Positions 7,957 through 16,531 of a stretch of DNA of 41,197 bases are shown piece by piece. The translations under genes and the position numbers were made by a program. The stretch spans positions 1-41,197 of the forward strand of contig SFGO01000009.1 of the NCBI GenBank assembly GCA_004556545.1, read 5' to 3'. This DNA is from Clostridiales bacterium. Its GTDB lineage: Bacteria > Bacillota > Clostridia > Christensenellales > Aristaeellaceae. Numbering within the stretch: the stretch's first letter is position 1; each line of letters starts with the position of its first letter. The notes under the pieces are model-generated. The model had not been told where the DNA came from and did no database searches. It saw nothing but the letters and a program-made list of their open reading frames with translations.

Positions 7957-8916
7957 TCAGGAGCGCGTTTCGTCGCCGCAGCATTCCAGCTTACGCACCC
8001 GATACTGCACATCTTCCAGCAGCTTGCGGTTATCGCTGATAATGTCGGCCTGTACACCGGCGATGAAAAACTGCACGCCGATCATCAGAAGCGCGCCGCA
8101 CAGGATCAGGGACTGAACGTGGCCGCTCCAGGAGCCGCTGGACAGGCTGACCGCAATGAAACGAATGCCCAGCAGGAGGCCAAGGGCAAAAAATACCATG
8201 CCGATAATGCCGAAGAAGCGCAGCGGCTTATACATGGCCACGGAACGCAGAATGACCCCTGCGGAGCGTTTCATATAGCGGCCCATGCTGCCGAACAGGC
8301 GGGACGGGCGCAGCTCCGGGTTGGTGCGGATGGGAACGCTGGTCATGGCCGTGCGGTTCCATCCTGCCTGAATGATGGTTTCCAGCGTGTAGGTGTAGTC
8401 GTTGACCACATTCAGGCGCAGGGCCGCCTCGCGGCTGTAAGCCCGGAAGCCGCTGGGCGCATCGGGAATATCGGTATTGGAAGCCACCCGCACCACCCAG
8501 CTGCCCAAATGCTGGAAGAATTTTTTCTTTTTGGAAAAATGCTCCGTTTCATCGATGGGCCGTTCGCCGATGACGATGTCCGCTTTTTCATCCAGAATCG
8601 GCCGAACCAGCTTTTCAATGTCATCGCCGCAGTACTGGTCGTCGGCGTCGGTGTTGACGATGATGTCCGCGCCCAAATGAAGACAGGCGTCAATCCCCGC
8701 CATGAAGCCGCGCGCCAGTCCTTTGTTCTGGCGGAAGGAAACGATATGGTTTACGCCCCATTCCCGGGCTACCTGCACGGTCGCGTCCTTGGAGCCGTCG
8801 TTGATGACGAGAATTTCCAGCTCATCGATCCCGTCGATCTGCTTGGGCAGATGATCCAGGGCCGTTTTCAGCGTTTCGGCTTCGTTGTAGCAGGGAATCT
8901 GAATAATCAGTTTCAT
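7957..8916 (-). CDS. DPM1/GtrB-type GT2 glycosyltransferase with two C-terminal membrane helices
   Basis: The 319-residue protein starts MKLIIQIPCYNEAETLK and has VINDGSKDAT and NTDADDQYCGDDI (the DxD metal/nucleotide site), followed by the GFRAYSREAA region. Two membrane helices sit near the C-terminus (about 228-255 and 262-285), as in polyprenyl-phosphate glycosyltransferases of the DPM1/GtrB/DpgS type. The expected product is a polyprenyl-phosphate sugar on the inner face of the membrane. I chose the ATG at 8916, 13 codons inside the longest frame, because AAAGGA precedes it. The gap to the upstream gene is only 4 bases. The donor sugar is unknown. Confidence 0.85.
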   Translation of the reverse strand: MKLIIQIPCYNEAETLKTALDHLPKQIDGIDELEILVINDGSKDATVQVAREWGVNHIVSFRQNKGLARGFMAGIDACLHLGADIIVNTDADDQYCGDDIEKLVRPILDEKADIVIGERPIDETEHFSKKKKFFQHLGSWVVRVASNTDIPDAPSGFRAYSREAALRLNVVNDYTYTLETIIQAGWNRTAMTSVPIRTNPELRPSRLFGSMGRYMKRSAGVILRSVAMYKPLRFFGIIGMVFFALGLLLGIRFIAVSLSSGSWSGHVQSLILCGALLMIGVQFFIAGVQADIISDNRKLLEDVQYRVRKLECCGDETRS

Positions 8917-8920
8917 TTTT

Positions 8921-10543
8921 TTATTTCCTTTCTTTTGCATGCTCGGAAGAATCAAAGCAGCAGGCGCACAGCCACAGAAGCAGCGGCGCGCACAGGTACA
9001 GCGGCATGGCGTAGCGGAAATATCCGTTGACGGCGCTGAGCAGACAGCCGGTCAGCGAAAACAGGGAGGGCACGGCGGCGATCAGCAGCCGCTTCCGGCG
9101 GCTCCGCAGAAGGCGCGCAAGGGTGAACAGGCAGGCCCAGGCATACAGGCCCGGGGCGATCCATACCCGGAAGGGGGCGAAATCGCTGAGCTTGTTCATC
9201 AGGGCTTTCAAATCGTCCGCCCGCGGATTGACCGAATAGGGGAAAGCGGCTTCCAATGCGGGGGTCATGGTCTTCTGCCGCCCGATGAGCAGCGTGGGCT
9301 TGATCTTGCTCAGAAATCCGGGGCATAGATAGCCGTAGGTGTTGTGGAACGTGGCGCTCAGGCAGGTAAGCGGATATTTCCGCAGCAGGCTGCGCCACGT
9401 GCGGAAAAACTCGTCGGTCTGCTCCTGCGTCGCGTCCTTGCGCCAGAGGTTTTTCACCGGGTCGCTAAGCTCGCCGTTGTAGCTTTCCGCCAGCTTGTCC
9501 AGCTCCAGCACGCCGTCGATGGCGGCGGATTCTTCATCGGTCAGCGGATGGGTCGCGGCCACCCGCGCTGCCTGCTGCAGCGGCAGGGACCAGTTCTCCG
9601 TAGCGGGCATTGGCTGAATGCCCAGCGTCGGGATCAGCAGAAGATGAAGCGCGCCGTAGACGGCCAGCGTACAGCCCATCGCCCAGACAGGGGCTTTCCA
9701 CTGTCCCTGCGCCCGGCTGTTTCCGAAAAGGGAAAAAGCCAGCAGGATCAGCAATGTCAAAAGGGCCAGATAGAAGCCGGGGTTGCGCAAGAGCGTACAC
9801 AGCGCCGCCGCCGCACAGAGACAGGGCGTTTCCCAGCGGCATGGCTTTTCGCCGTCGGGCCGGGGAAGCAGACGGCGGGCAATCAGCAGCGACAGCCAAA
9901 GCACCGCCATGGAAAAGTTGGTATCCTTGCCCACGCAGAACGCAAACAGCGGAAAAATAGGGCAGAGGGCATAAAACAAAAAGGAAGCCACGGTTAGCCA
10001 GCAGGGCGCACCGCTGCTGCGCTGGGCGGAAAGGACAGCGCCCAGCAGCCACGCCATCAGCAGGGCCTGCACCATGCAGTACAGAAACACGCCCGCGTCC
10101 GCGCTGCCCAGCACCTTGCCGATACCCCGGAAAAAGTAAATCAGCGCCGTCTGAAAGATGGGGTTGGCATTGCCCAGCTTTTCCACGCCGATGATCTCCA
10201 GTACCTGCGTCACGCTGTCATTGGAAACCGTGCCGGGAAAGATCCAATATAAATAAGGAAGCCAGCAGAGCAGAAGCCCCCCGCCCAGCACAAAGGGCGA
10301 AAGCGCTTTTGTCGGGGCAGGTCGGTTCAGCAGCCGTTCCAGCAGCGTTCCCAGCAGGGCATACACGACCGTCCGCCATGTGATTTGGCCGAGGGAGCGC
10401 CACGGGCTGGCCGTAAAGGCTTCCGCCGTGCCGGTTTGCCAAAAGCTGAGGCTCAGCGTAACGACGCAGGCCAGAAACAGCGCCAGCAGCCAGTAGGCAG
10501 GAATGAAAAAGCGGTTTCTCAAGCGGCTTTCCGCTTTGCGCAC
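8921..10543 (-). CDS. Polytopic membrane protein, DUF6020-like, probable GT-C
   Basis: This 540-residue protein has about eleven hydrophobic helices. The segment YLYWIFPGTVSNDSVTQVLE (about 98-117) puts D109 just outside an early helix, as in GT-C enzymes and the DUF6020 family. A hydrophilic loop at about 320-420 is followed by further helices. The start is GTG at 10543 with GGAAGG nine bases upstream; the 28 extra codons of the longer frame include the promoter itself and are rejected. It is the first gene of the minus-strand locus, directly behind a near-perfect promoter. Role inferred: transfer of a lipid-linked sugar on the outer face. Confidence 0.65.
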   Translation of the reverse strand: MRKAESRLRNRFFIPAYWLLALFLACVVTLSLSFWQTGTAEAFTASPWRSLGQITWRTVVYALLGTLLERLLNRPAPTKALSPFVLGGGLLLCWLPYLYWIFPGTVSNDSVTQVLEIIGVEKLGNANPIFQTALIYFFRGIGKVLGSADAGVFLYCMVQALLMAWLLGAVLSAQRSSGAPCWLTVASFLFYALCPIFPLFAFCVGKDTNFSMAVLWLSLLIARRLLPRPDGEKPCRWETPCLCAAAALCTLLRNPGFYLALLTLLILLAFSLFGNSRAQGQWKAPVWAMGCTLAVYGALHLLLIPTLGIQPMPATENWSLPLQQAARVAATHPLTDEESAAIDGVLELDKLAESYNGELSDPVKNLWRKDATQEQTDEFFRTWRSLLRKYPLTCLSATFHNTYGYLCPGFLSKIKPTLLIGRQKTMTPALEAAFPYSVNPRADDLKALMNKLSDFAPFRVWIAPGLYAWACLFTLARLLRSRRKRLLIAAVPSLFSLTGCLLSAVNGYFRYAMPLYLCAPLLLWLCACCFDSSEHAKERK

Positions 10544-10577
10544 AGTATCAGTCCTTCCGGGTGGAAAAATACATCTT

Positions 10578-10606
10578 ATCATAGCCTTTTTTGCGGTATG
10601 TGTCAA
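10578..10606 (-). promoter_or_regulatory. Near-consensus sigma-70 promoter for the minus-strand surface locus
   Basis: Read on the minus strand, TTGACA (10601-10606) is followed after exactly 17 bases by TATGAT (10578-10583). The distance to the GTG start at 10543 leaves a short leader of about 25 bases. It is back to back with the plus promoter at 10649-10678. Confidence 0.85.
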
Positions 10607-10648
10607 TTGGACGAAATGGGAAGGCAAAAGCTTTTCCCCAAAACAAGG

Positions 10649-10678
10649 TTGACACGGAAAGAAGGCAGGCGGTATGAT
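10649..10678 (+). promoter_or_regulatory. Sigma-70 promoter for 10711-13007
   Basis: TTGACA (10649-10654) and TATGAT (10673-10678) are separated by 18 bases. An AAGGAG/GGGGG-type ribosome site follows at about 10691-10705, before the ATG at 10711. Its -35 box lies about 43 bases from the divergent -35 box. Confidence 0.8.
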
Positions 10679-10710
10679 AAAAATGGAATAAAGGAGTTGG
10701 GGGAAACATC

Positions 10711-12354
10711 ATGATGCTTTTGAAAGGAATGGCGTGGCTGGGCTCCATGGCGGGCTACGTGGGCTTTTTCGCTGAAGCAGGCCCTCGCTGGGCCGCGCCG
10801 CTGACAGCCGCCTGTTCCGTTTCGCTGATTTTGTACGCTGCCGGTTTGGCGGGCCTTTTGCAGCCCTGCGCGTGGCTGCTGCTCGTCTGCGGCCTTTTCT
10901 TGTTGATCCGGCTGCTGCTTCAGAAGAAGCTGGGACGGTTATTCCCGGAATTTTGTCTGATGGCGGCGGCAGGAGCGCTTCTTTGGCTTCGCTATCGGAG
11001 CGCGCTGCTGGTGGCTTATGATGATTTTTCCCATTGGGGAATGATTGTTCAAAGAATGCTGACCACCCATGCGTTTCCCGCGGCGGAGGACAGTCTGATC
11101 GTCTTTCAGAGCTATCCGCCCGGCGCGGCCTGCTGGCTTTACGATGCGGGACTGTTTCTGGGCGGCAGCGACGGAATGCTCCTGACGGTTCAAAGCTGGT
11201 TGGTTCTGGCGGGAATCTGGCCGCTGTTTGGCGCGGCGGAAGGGAAAAACGCCTGGTGGAAACGAATCGGGATGGCCGGGGTGCTGCTGGTATTCCTGTC
11301 GCTCTATCAGGGCACGGCTTCCCTCATGGTGGATAACCTGCTTCCGGCGGTGGCGGTCGGCGCTTTATCCACCGGCCTCCTTCTGCAAAGGCAAAAAGAG
11401 GAACGAGGGCTCTGGATGGTGGGAATTCAGCTGGCGCAGCTGTGCATGATCAAGGACAGCGGACTGTTTTTCGCGGCGGCGGTGCTGGTGCTTTTGCTGG
11501 CAGCCCGGCGTCTGAAGGGACGGAAAACGGGCCTGAAGGATGGAATCGCCCTGCTTTTTCCGACGCTGGCGGCGCGCTGCCTGTGGCTTTTGCATATCAA
11601 GCTGGCGTTCCCGGCAGCGGGGGTATCCCGGCACGCTCTGACGCTGGAAAACCTGCGCCGTACCGGGGGACAGAAATCCTTTGAGGAGATGCTGTCCATT
11701 GGAAAAAGCCTGCTGGAGCGTATGCTCTCGCCGGATAATCTTGTCCTGCAGATGATCGTGCTTTCATTGATGATAGGGCTCTTCGAGGCCTTCCGACGGA
11801 AAGCGGGGAAAAAGGAGAAGCGGCAGGCTTGCCTGCTGCCCTTGGCGGAGGCCGTTATAGCTTTGGCTTACGGAGTGGGCCTGTGGGGGATGTATATTTT
11901 TTCCATGCCGGGCAGCGGCGCCGGAAACCTTGCGGCGTTCGAACGCTACAACAGCAGCTGCGCGCTGTTTTTGTACGGCGTTACGGCCCTGTGGCTGATG
12001 GGAAAACCCTCGGAGGACAAAGGATGGACGGCTGCTTCGGTTCTGGCGCTGTGCGCGGTGCTGCTGATTCCCGCATGGCGCTCCGGGGTGCCGAGGCTAT
12101 TTCAGGAAAACTATCATGTGCCCCTGCGTTATACAATGGAAGAATTGCGCGATGAACGGCCCCTTCAGCCGGGAGAGGAAGCTGTTTTATTGGTGGACGA
12201 GGACGAATACGTCAGCTTTGCGTCCTATATGGCCCGGTACGTTTTTCAATCCCCGGATATTCGAGTGGAACAAAGCGTTTCGGAAAATCAGAATGCGGTC
12301 ATCTATGACGCCCGCCGGAAAAACGCTTCAGAAGAAACGGAGGAACAACCATGA
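10711..12354 (+). CDS. Polytopic membrane protein, GT-C glycosyltransferase-like
   Basis: The 547-residue protein has about ten hydrophobic helices. Residues 103-109 read YDDFSHW, an Asp pair (D104, D105) in the first outside loop in the GT-C arrangement. GGSDGMLLTVQSW follows near 145, and a hydrophilic C-terminal tail lies after about 455. No exact family is recognised. ATG codons at 10711 and 10714 are both possible. It is transcribed divergently from the minus-strand surface locus and overlaps the acetyltransferase gene by 4 bp, so the two are co-translated. It probably adds a sugar to a surface glycan. Confidence 0.65.
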   Translation: MMLLKGMAWLGSMAGYVGFFAEAGPRWAAPLTAACSVSLILYAAGLAGLLQPCAWLLLVCGLFLLIRLLLQKKLGRLFPEFCLMAAAGALLWLRYRSALLVAYDDFSHWGMIVQRMLTTHAFPAAEDSLIVFQSYPPGAACWLYDAGLFLGGSDGMLLTVQSWLVLAGIWPLFGAAEGKNAWWKRIGMAGVLLVFLSLYQGTASLMVDNLLPAVAVGALSTGLLLQRQKEERGLWMVGIQLAQLCMIKDSGLFFAAAVLVLLLAARRLKGRKTGLKDGIALLFPTLAARCLWLLHIKLAFPAAGVSRHALTLENLRRTGGQKSFEEMLSIGKSLLERMLSPDNLVLQMIVLSLMIGLFEAFRRKAGKKEKRQACLLPLAEAVIALAYGVGLWGMYIFSMPGSGAGNLAAFERYNSSCALFLYGVTALWLMGKPSEDKGWTAASVLALCAVLLIPAWRSGVPRLFQENYHVPLRYTMEELRDERPLQPGEEAVLLVDEDEYVSFASYMARYVFQSPDIRVEQSVSENQNAVIYDARRKNASEETEEQP

Positions 12355-13007
12355 ATATCGAAGTCCCATCTCCGTCCGTGATCGACCTGACCGCCTACCC
12401 GCGAGCCAGCCACTTCCGCTATTTTCTCAATATGGGCTACCCCTATGTGGGCATGACGGTTCAGGCGGACATCACGGAGTTCTATCACTGGCAGAAGCAA
12501 AACGGCGTGCCGTTTTTTCTGGCGTTTCTGTGGTGCGCCGCCCGAGCGGCCAACCGGGTGCCCGCCTTCCGGCAGCGGATCCGGGACGGCGAAATTCTGG
12601 AATATCCCTGGTGCCCCAGCTCTCATACCGTGGCCCGGGAGGACGGAACCTACGCATACTGCCAGCTGGACTGCCGGGGCGATTTCGCTTCCTTCCTGAA
12701 AAGGGCGCTGCCCCTGCACGAAGAGGCGGCCAAGCACGGCACCATTGAGGAAGACACGTCGGACATGCTGCCGTATTTCTACGTGTCCACCGTGCCGTGG
12801 GTGCATTACACCTCCGTGACCCAGCCCACCCCCATCCCGGCGGACAGCAATCCCCGTCTCGTCTGGGGAAAATACGCTGCGGAAGGGGAACGCATCACCA
12901 TGCCTGTGACGGTCCTGTGCCACCATGGGCTGGTGGACGGACGGCAGATCGGCGATTTTTACCGGGAGCTGGATGTGGCGATGGGAGAGATCGTAAGCGG
13001 CGGGTGA
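12351..13007 (+). CDS. CatA-like acetyltransferase (chloramphenicol acetyltransferase fold)
   Basis: The 218-residue length fits the trimeric CAT family. The signature HHGLVDG (residues 191-197) holds the tandem His and the Asp-Gly of the acetyl-CoA active site. Other family signs are YVGMTVQADIT and the C-terminal GDFYREL. CAT-fold enzymes O-acetylate small hydroxyl compounds. Many genomic copies are not resistance genes, and the substrate here is unknown. It overlaps the upstream membrane protein gene by ATGA, so acetylation of a sugar or glycan intermediate is a reasonable inference, though not shown. A terminator follows at 13026. Confidence 0.85.
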   Translation: MNIEVPSPSVIDLTAYPRASHFRYFLNMGYPYVGMTVQADITEFYHWQKQNGVPFFLAFLWCAARAANRVPAFRQRIRDGEILEYPWCPSSHTVAREDGTYAYCQLDCRGDFASFLKRALPLHEEAAKHGTIEEDTSDMLPYFYVSTVPWVHYTSVTQPTPIPADSNPRLVWGKYAAEGERITMPVTVLCHHGLVDGRQIGDFYRELDVAMGEIVSGG

Positions 13008-13025
13008 AAAAGAAACGAATGGATT

Positions 13026-13080
13026 CCGCAGCGCTTTTCCCCTTTGAGGACTGAAAAGTGCTGCGGTCATTTTTTTGTTT
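13026..13080 (+). terminator. Rho-independent terminator after the acetyltransferase
   Basis: A 14-bp stem (13026-13039 with 13053-13066, one G-T pair) is followed by a T-rich tract (13069-13080). Confidence 0.85.
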
Positions 13081-13097
13081 TTCCTCTGCATAAGCCC

Positions 13098-13126
13098 TTG
13101 ACGAATGGCCCGCCCATGTCTAGAAT
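13098..13126 (+). promoter_or_regulatory. Sigma-70 promoter for pyrG
   Basis: TTGACG (13098-13103) and TAGAAT (13121-13126) are separated by 17 bases. The leader of about 55 bases shows no terminator/antiterminator pair and no run of G at the likely start site. Regulation of the Bacillus pyrG type (reiterative initiation) is therefore not evident. Confidence 0.7.
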
Positions 13127-13186
13127 ATGGAAGGTTTTTTGTTTTGAAGGAGGCAACACGGACAGATTGCGGGGGGAGTGTTCAGG

Positions 13187-14803
13187 ATGCAAACGAAGTA
13201 TATTTTTGTCACCGGCGGCGTGGTTTCGTCTCTGGGAAAAGGCATCACGGCGGCGTCTCTGGGACGGCTGCTGAAGCTGCGGGGGCTGCGCGTCTCCATG
13301 CAGAAGCTGGATCCCTACATCAATGTGGATCCTGGTACGATGAATCCGTACCAGCACGGCGAGGTGTTCGTGACCGACGACGGCGCGGAGACGGACCTTG
13401 ACCTGGGCCATTACGAGCGGTTCATTGACGAAAGCCTGAGCCAGAACAGCAACGTGACCAGCGGCCGCGTTTATAAAACCGTCATCGACCGGGAGCGCAG
13501 GGGCGAGTACCTGGGCGCCACCGTGCAGATCATTCCCCATATTACCAACGAAATCAAGGATCGGATTCTCTCCGTTTCCCGCACGGAGAACCCGCCTGAC
13601 ATTGTGATCACCGAAATCGGCGGCACCGTGGGCGATATTGAAAGCCAGCCCTTTCTGGAGGCCATTCGCCAGATGCGCGCCGAGGTGGGCCGGGACAACT
13701 GCCTGTACATTCATGTAACGCTGGTGCCGTACCTGAACGCGGCGAACGAATTGAAAACCAAGCCCACGCAGCATAGCGTAAAGGAGCTGTCCGGACTGGG
13801 CATCGCGCCGGATATTCTGGTGTGCCGCGCCGAACGCCCCATTCCGGAGGAAATGCGCGCCAAGATCGGCATGTTCTGCAATATGCCCAAGGACTGCGTG
13901 TTTGAAAACCAGAACGCCCGCAGCCTTTATGAGGTCCCGCTGCTGCTGCATGCGGAGCACATGGACGACAAGGTGCTGGAGCTGCTGCGCATCGACGCGC
14001 CGGAGGCCAATCTGACCGAGTGGAAAGCCATGGTGGAGCGTCAGCTGGGCTGCAAGGAGTCGGTCAATATCGCGCTGGTGGGCAAGTATGTGGAGCTGCC
14101 CGACGCTTATCTGAGCGTGGTGGAGGCGCTGGAGCACGGCGGCATTTTCCATGGCGTGAAGGCGCATATCCTGTGGATCGCCGCTGAAAAGGTCACGGAT
14201 GACAACGCCGCCGAGCTGCTGAAGGACGCGGACGGTCTGGTGGTTCCCGGCGGCTTTGGCTCCCGGGGACTGGAAGGAAAAATGTCCGCGATTCGGTATG
14301 CCCGGGAAAACGGCCTGCCCTTCCTGGGACTGTGCCTGGGCATGCAGATGGCCGTGATCGAATTTGCCCGTCATGAGCTGGGTCTGCCCATGGCGAACAC
14401 CACCGAAATGGATCCGGACACGCCCGATCCCGTCATCGGCCTGATGGAAGATCAGAACCTCGAAAATCTGGGCCACACCATGCGGCTGGGCAAGTACCGC
14501 TGCGAGCTGACTCCCGGCACCCTCAGCGCCAAGGCCTATGGGGAGACGGAGATCTGGGAGCGTCACCGTCACCGCTACGAGTTCAACAACGCCTATCGGG
14601 AACGCTTTGAAAAGGCGGGCATGATCGTCGCCGGGCGCAATCCCGAACGGGATCTGGTGGAGATTGTGGAATTGCCCAACCATCCCTTCTTTGTGGCGGT
14701 TCAGTACCATCCCGAATTCAAGAGCCGTCCCAACCGGCCCCATCCCCTGTTCCGGGATCTGGTGGGCGCGGCCGTGAAGCATCAAAATGAACGCAACGCC
14801 TGA
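13187..14803 (+). CDS. pyrG: CTP synthase (glutamine-hydrolysing)
   Basis: PyrG converts UTP to CTP using ATP and glutamine. The 538-residue length is normal. The N-terminal amidoligase domain has the P-loop GGVVSSLGKG (10-19) and the QKLDPYINVDPGTMNP block. The C-terminal class I glutamine amidotransferase domain has the nucleophile C383 in GLCLGMQ and the H508/E510 pair in YHPEF. I chose the ATG at 13187 because GGGGGAG precedes it; a GTG three codons earlier sits inside that ribosome site. The gene has its own promoter and terminator, so it is a single-gene unit. Confidence 0.97.
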   Translation: MQTKYIFVTGGVVSSLGKGITAASLGRLLKLRGLRVSMQKLDPYINVDPGTMNPYQHGEVFVTDDGAETDLDLGHYERFIDESLSQNSNVTSGRVYKTVIDRERRGEYLGATVQIIPHITNEIKDRILSVSRTENPPDIVITEIGGTVGDIESQPFLEAIRQMRAEVGRDNCLYIHVTLVPYLNAANELKTKPTQHSVKELSGLGIAPDILVCRAERPIPEEMRAKIGMFCNMPKDCVFENQNARSLYEVPLLLHAEHMDDKVLELLRIDAPEANLTEWKAMVERQLGCKESVNIALVGKYVELPDAYLSVVEALEHGGIFHGVKAHILWIAAEKVTDDNAAELLKDADGLVVPGGFGSRGLEGKMSAIRYARENGLPFLGLCLGMQMAVIEFARHELGLPMANTTEMDPDTPDPVIGLMEDQNLENLGHTMRLGKYRCELTPGTLSAKAYGETEIWERHRHRYEFNNAYRERFEKAGMIVAGRNPERDLVEIVELPNHPFFVAVQYHPEFKSRPNRPHPLFRDLVGAAVKHQNERNA

Positions 14804-14811
14804 CCGGCGCG

Positions 14812-14845
14812 GCGCGGGCTTTGAGGACGAAGCCCGCGCTTTTTT
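14812..14845 (+). terminator. Rho-independent terminator after pyrG
   Basis: A perfect 10-bp GC-rich stem (14812-14821 with 14830-14839) with an 8-base loop is followed by six T. Confidence 0.9.
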
Positions 14846-14974
14846 GTTGCCTTCAGGCAGCAAAACGGGTCCTGAAAATCCGGCGCGTCGTGAAAGTGGA
14901 AAAAATTTGTCAAAAATATCACGATTAGGCAGGAAAACAGGTGGGAGAAATGGAATAGTGAAAATCAGGATGAA

Positions 14975-15012
14975 GTTGGATGTTCCGGCTTGATCCAACC
15001 AACTGATATTAT
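14975..15012 (+). promoter_or_regulatory. Possible operator and extended -10 promoter of the carboxyltransferase cluster
   Basis: A perfect 7-bp inverted repeat, GTTGGAT/ATCCAAC (14975-14981 and 14993-14999), lies just upstream of TGATATTAT (15004-15012). The latter fits an extended -10 box (TGnTATTAT). No good -35 is visible, which is usual for extended -10 promoters. The repeat would occupy the -35 area and could bind a regulator. It is tentative. Confidence 0.4.
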
Positions 15013-15037
15013 TCAACGGCGTGGAAGGAGAACGGAA

Positions 15038-16510
15038 ATGCATAACTCTCAAGGACTGGAAAAGGTGCTCAGTCTTCGCCAGGAAATTCTGGCGGGCGAC
15101 GAGAAGCGCCTCAAGGAGCAGCGGGATGCCGGAAAACTGACCGCGCGCGAGCGCATTGCCAAAATCGCCGACGCGGGCAGCTTTGTGGAGCTTTTCGCGC
15201 TGGTGAGCCGGAACGATGAGGGCGCGGGTGTGGTCACCGGCTATGCCACCATCGATGAACGTCCGGTATACCTGTTTGCTCAGGATTTCACCGTGCGCGG
15301 CGGCGCGATGGGCCAGCTGCAGGCGGCGAAGATCGTCAAGCTGCTGGATCTGGCGCAGAAGACCGGCGCTCCGGTGCTGGCGATGATGGACAGCGCCGGT
15401 GTGCGCATCGACGAGGGTGCTCAGGCGCTGAGCGCGTATTCTGAAATTTATCAGAAGATGGCCCGCATGAGCGGCGTCTGCCCCATGGTGGCGCTGGTGC
15501 TGGGCCCCTGCATCGGCGGCGCTGCGCTGCTGTCTCAGCTGGCGGATGTATCCATCGTGGCGGAAAAGGTAGGCCAGCTGATGGTCTTCGGCCCGCAGGT
15601 CATGGCCGCTATGAACGGCGCGCAGGTGGACGCGGAGAAGTTCGGCGGCGCGAAGGTCGCTGCTGAAACGGGCGCCTGCGCCCTGACCGCCGCCAGCGAG
15701 GACGAGGCCCTGCTGAAGGCCCGTCAGGTATTGGCCCTGCTGCCCTCCAGCAATCTGGAAGACACTGAAATCGTGGACACGGACGATATGAACCGTCTGC
15801 TGCCCGCCATCGATCCTGCCGACGCGGATGCGCTGCTGAACGCGGTCGCCGATCAGGGCACGCTGGTGGAGCTGTACGCGGCCTATGAGCCTTCCATCAA
15901 GGTGGCGCTGGCCCGTCTGGGCGGCTCCAGCGTGGGTCTGGTGGCCGCCAACGGCAAGCTGACCGCCGGCGCGCTCCAGAAGGCCGCCCGGTTCGTCCGC
16001 TTCATGGACTGCTACGGCATTCCCGTGGTCAGCCTGCTGAACATCTGCGGCGTGGAAGTGAACGGCGTGAAGGAGCAGAGCTGGCTGTTCAAGGCGCAGA
16101 GCCAGCTGCTTTACGCCTATGCCGAGGCGACTGTGCCCAAGGTGGCCGTCGTGACCGGCGACGCTATTGGTCAGGCTTATGTGGCTATGGGCGGCAAGGC
16201 GATGGCCGATGTGACCTATGCCTGGCCCTCTGCCGTGATCTCCGCCCTGACCCCCGAGGCCGCCGTGGCGGTGCTCTATCAGGACGAGGTCAAGGCCGAC
16301 AAGGAGCTGAGCGTGGAGGAAGCCCGCGCCAAGTACGCCTCCGAATATGTGGAGAAGGTGGCCGGATGCCTGAACGCCGCCAAGCAGGGCATGGTGGACG
16401 ATGTGATCGAGCCCGCCAAGACCCGCGCTATGCTGATTTCCGCGCTGGAAATGCTCATGAGCAAGCGGGATTCCAATCCCCCCAAGAAGCATGGCAACCT
16501 GCCCATGTAA
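15038..16510 (+). CDS. Acyl-CoA carboxyltransferase / decarboxylase alpha subunit (MmdA/PccB-like)
   Basis: The 490-residue protein has the two crotonase-like halves of the carboxyltransferase family. Oxyanion-hole segments are visible at DSAGVRIDEGAQAL and LGPCIGGAALLSQ in the first half and in NICGVEVNG and the YAWPSAVISALTPEAAV region in the second. The C-terminus KKHGNLPM is typical of PccB/MmdA. Such subunits move carboxyl groups between biotin and an acyl-CoA (methylmalonyl-, propionyl- or glutaconyl-CoA). The start is ATG 15038 with GGAAGGAG upstream; the longer frame is rejected. It heads a five-gene unit with a biotin carrier and Na+ pump. The ALTPEAAV segment differs from the MGAE-type form I associate with MmdA, so the acyl-CoA is uncertain. 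Confidence 0.85.
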   Translation: MHNSQGLEKVLSLRQEILAGDEKRLKEQRDAGKLTARERIAKIADAGSFVELFALVSRNDEGAGVVTGYATIDERPVYLFAQDFTVRGGAMGQLQAAKIVKLLDLAQKTGAPVLAMMDSAGVRIDEGAQALSAYSEIYQKMARMSGVCPMVALVLGPCIGGAALLSQLADVSIVAEKVGQLMVFGPQVMAAMNGAQVDAEKFGGAKVAAETGACALTAASEDEALLKARQVLALLPSSNLEDTEIVDTDDMNRLLPAIDPADADALLNAVADQGTLVELYAAYEPSIKVALARLGGSSVGLVAANGKLTAGALQKAARFVRFMDCYGIPVVSLLNICGVEVNGVKEQSWLFKAQSQLLYAYAEATVPKVAVVTGDAIGQAYVAMGGKAMADVTYAWPSAVISALTPEAAVAVLYQDEVKADKELSVEEARAKYASEYVEKVAGCLNAAKQGMVDDVIEPAKTRAMLISALEMLMSKRDSNPPKKHGNLPM

Positions 16511-16531
16511 CGCCGAAAGGAAGGGTTTACC

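Noticed and set aside
12351..13007. Chloramphenicol resistance gene
   Set aside because: The CAT fold and HHxxxDG motif are clear, but the operon context with a membrane transferase does not suggest resistance, so no resistance is claimed.
13127..13186. Leader peptide or attenuator before pyrG
   Set aside because: An AAGGAGG is present at about 13147, but no start codon is properly spaced from it and no alternative hairpins are seen.
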